Positions 14,747 through 15,696 of a stretch of DNA of 15,696 nt are shown piece by piece. This DNA is from Flavobacteriaceae bacterium UBA5079 (lineage in GTDB: Bacteria > Bacteroidota > Bacteroidia > Flavobacteriales > Flavobacteriaceae): assembly GCA_002414705.1 (NCBI GenBank), contig DIAL01000127.1:43497-59192 (forward strand), read 5' to 3'. The notes beneath the pieces were generated by a model. It made no database searches. It was given only the letters and a program-made list of their open reading frames with translations, and had not been told where the DNA came from. Every line of letters begins with the position of its first letter. The first letter of the stretch is position 1. Position numbers and translations under genes: made by a program.

Positions 14747-15696
14747 TTATATAAATTCTATATCTTCTTTTGTTTTTACTTTTTCAGTGTCTAGAAAGCC
14801 TTGTTCTTTCATCCATTTATCACTATAAATCTTACTCATATAGCGAGATCCATGATCAGGAAAAATTACAACAACCACATCATTTTCTCCAAATGTGTTT
14901 TCGTCGTTTAACTGTTTGATGGCTTGCATAGCTGCACCAGATGTATAACCAACAAATAAGCCTTCTGTTTTTGCAATTTCGCGAGCTGTTAATGCGCTCT
15001 CTTCATCTGTGACTTTTATAAATTCATCAATCACATCAAATTCTGTAGCTGTTGGTATTAAGTTTTTACCTAGACCTTCAATACGGTACGGATAAATTTC
15101 TTTCTCATCAAACTCACGTGTTTCATGATACTTTTTCAACACAGAGCCATAAGCATCAACACCCAAAATTTTAATATCTGGATTTTGTTCTTTTAAGTAT
15201 TTAGCAGTTCCAGAAATGGTTCCTCCTGTACCACTACAAGCAACTAAATGCGTTATTTTACCTTCTGTTTGCTTCCAGATTTCTGGACCAGTAGAATGGT
15301 AATGCGCATCCACATTTAAATTGTTAAAATATTGATTGATATAGACAGAACCTGGTGTTTCTTCATGTAAACGTTTCGCAACTTCATAATAAGATCTTGG
15401 GTCGTTTGCTGCCACATGAGCAGGACAAACATACACTTTAGCTCCCATGGTTTTTAGCATATCAATTTTATCAGGTGATGATTTTGAACTCACTGCCAAA
15501 ATACACTTATACCCCTTAATTATACTCACCATGGCCAAACTGAAACCTGTATTTCCAGAAGTTGTTTCAATAATAGTATCGCCTGGTTTTAAAATACCTT
15601 GCTTCTCAGCCTGATCAATAATATACAATGCAATTCTATCTTTTGAAGAGTGTCCTGGATTAAAGGCTTCTACTTTTGCAAAATAGGTACCGGAAC
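14747..15696 (-). CDS. PLP-dependent cysteine synthase/CBS-fold enzyme, probable cysteate synthase; 5' end outside window
   Basis: Fold-type II PLP beta-replacement enzyme. The frame runs to the right edge: upstream of an internal TTG at 15628 it reads [19 protein letters not shown], which contains the PLP lysine (codon 15643-15641) in SSKDR, so the start is outside the window and about 30 residues are missing from a protein of roughly 345. Other features are the substrate loop TTSGNTG, the phosphate-binding loop [20 protein letters not shown], which resembles cystathionine beta-synthase more than CysK, and the final YTSGAAMQA. There is no CBS (Bateman) domain. By itself it could be a cysteine synthase or cystathionine beta-synthase. 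Its position just upstream of the alpha-oxoamine synthase suggests cysteate synthase, making cysteate from a phosphoserine-like donor and sulfite for capnine. Fold certain, substrate inferred. Confidence 0.88.
   Translation of the reverse strand, partial: SGTYFAKVEAFNPGHSSKDRIALYIIDQAEKQGILKPGDTIIETTSGNTGFSLAMVSIIKGYKCILAVSSKSSPDKIDMLKTMGAKVYVCPAHVAANDPRSYYEVAKRLHEETPGSVYINQYFNNLNVDAHYHSTGPEIWKQTEGKITHLVACSGTGGTISGTAKYLKEQNPDIKILGVDAYGSVLKKYHETREFDEKEIYPYRIEGLGKNLIPTATEFDVIDEFIKVTDEESALTAREIAKTEGLFVGYTSGAAMQAIKQLNDENTFGENDVVVVIFPDHGSRYMSKIYSDKWMKEQGFLDTEKVKTKEDIEFI

Overview
The window looks like a chromosomal stretch from a member of the Flavobacteriaceae (Bacteroidota). The DNA is AT-rich. 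Shine-Dalgarno sites are poor or absent, and several upstream regions carry the Bacteroidota-type -7 element TAnnTTTG. The gene content includes DUF3667 and DUF4834 proteins, a YfhO-family membrane protein, and a probable sulfonolipid (capnine) gene pair. No insertion sequence, prophage, CRISPR array, tRNA or rRNA was seen.

Layout from left to right: (1) the 3' three quarters of a UvrA-type ABC ATPase on +, entering from outside the window; (2) a convergent DUF3667 zinc-ribbon membrane protein on -; (3) two adjacent + strand genes for small exported paralogues (236 and 358 aa) built around 16-residue tandem repeats, each preceded by a close match to a sigma-54 (RpoN) promoter (TGGCAC-N5-TTG) and followed by a hairpin terminator, with an 11-copy TTAG repeat behind the first; (4) a tight - strand operon DUF4834 > YfhO-family protein > GT4-like glycosyltransferase > Wzx-like flippase, which looks like a surface glycan assembly module; (5) a + strand pair, an outer-membrane barrel protein and a GNAT/YghO-like protein, ending in a strong bidirectional terminator; (6) two - strand PLP enzymes, an alpha-oxoamine-synthase-family condensing enzyme and, upstream of it, a cysteine-synthase/CBS-fold enzyme that runs off the right edge. 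Together these two best fit cysteate synthase plus cysteate fatty acyltransferase, the first two steps of capnine synthesis.

The most unusual part is 3355-5590. It holds two unrecognised secreted repeat proteins, clearly duplicated from each other, under apparent RpoN control. One has kept a short Cys-containing tail and the other has gained a long Arg/Asn/Ser/Thr-rich basic tail. Functionally the window leans toward the cell envelope (glycan assembly, sulfonolipid, outer-membrane barrel, exported repeat proteins), with DNA repair at the left edge. All functions are read from sequence motifs and remembered family features; no search was run.
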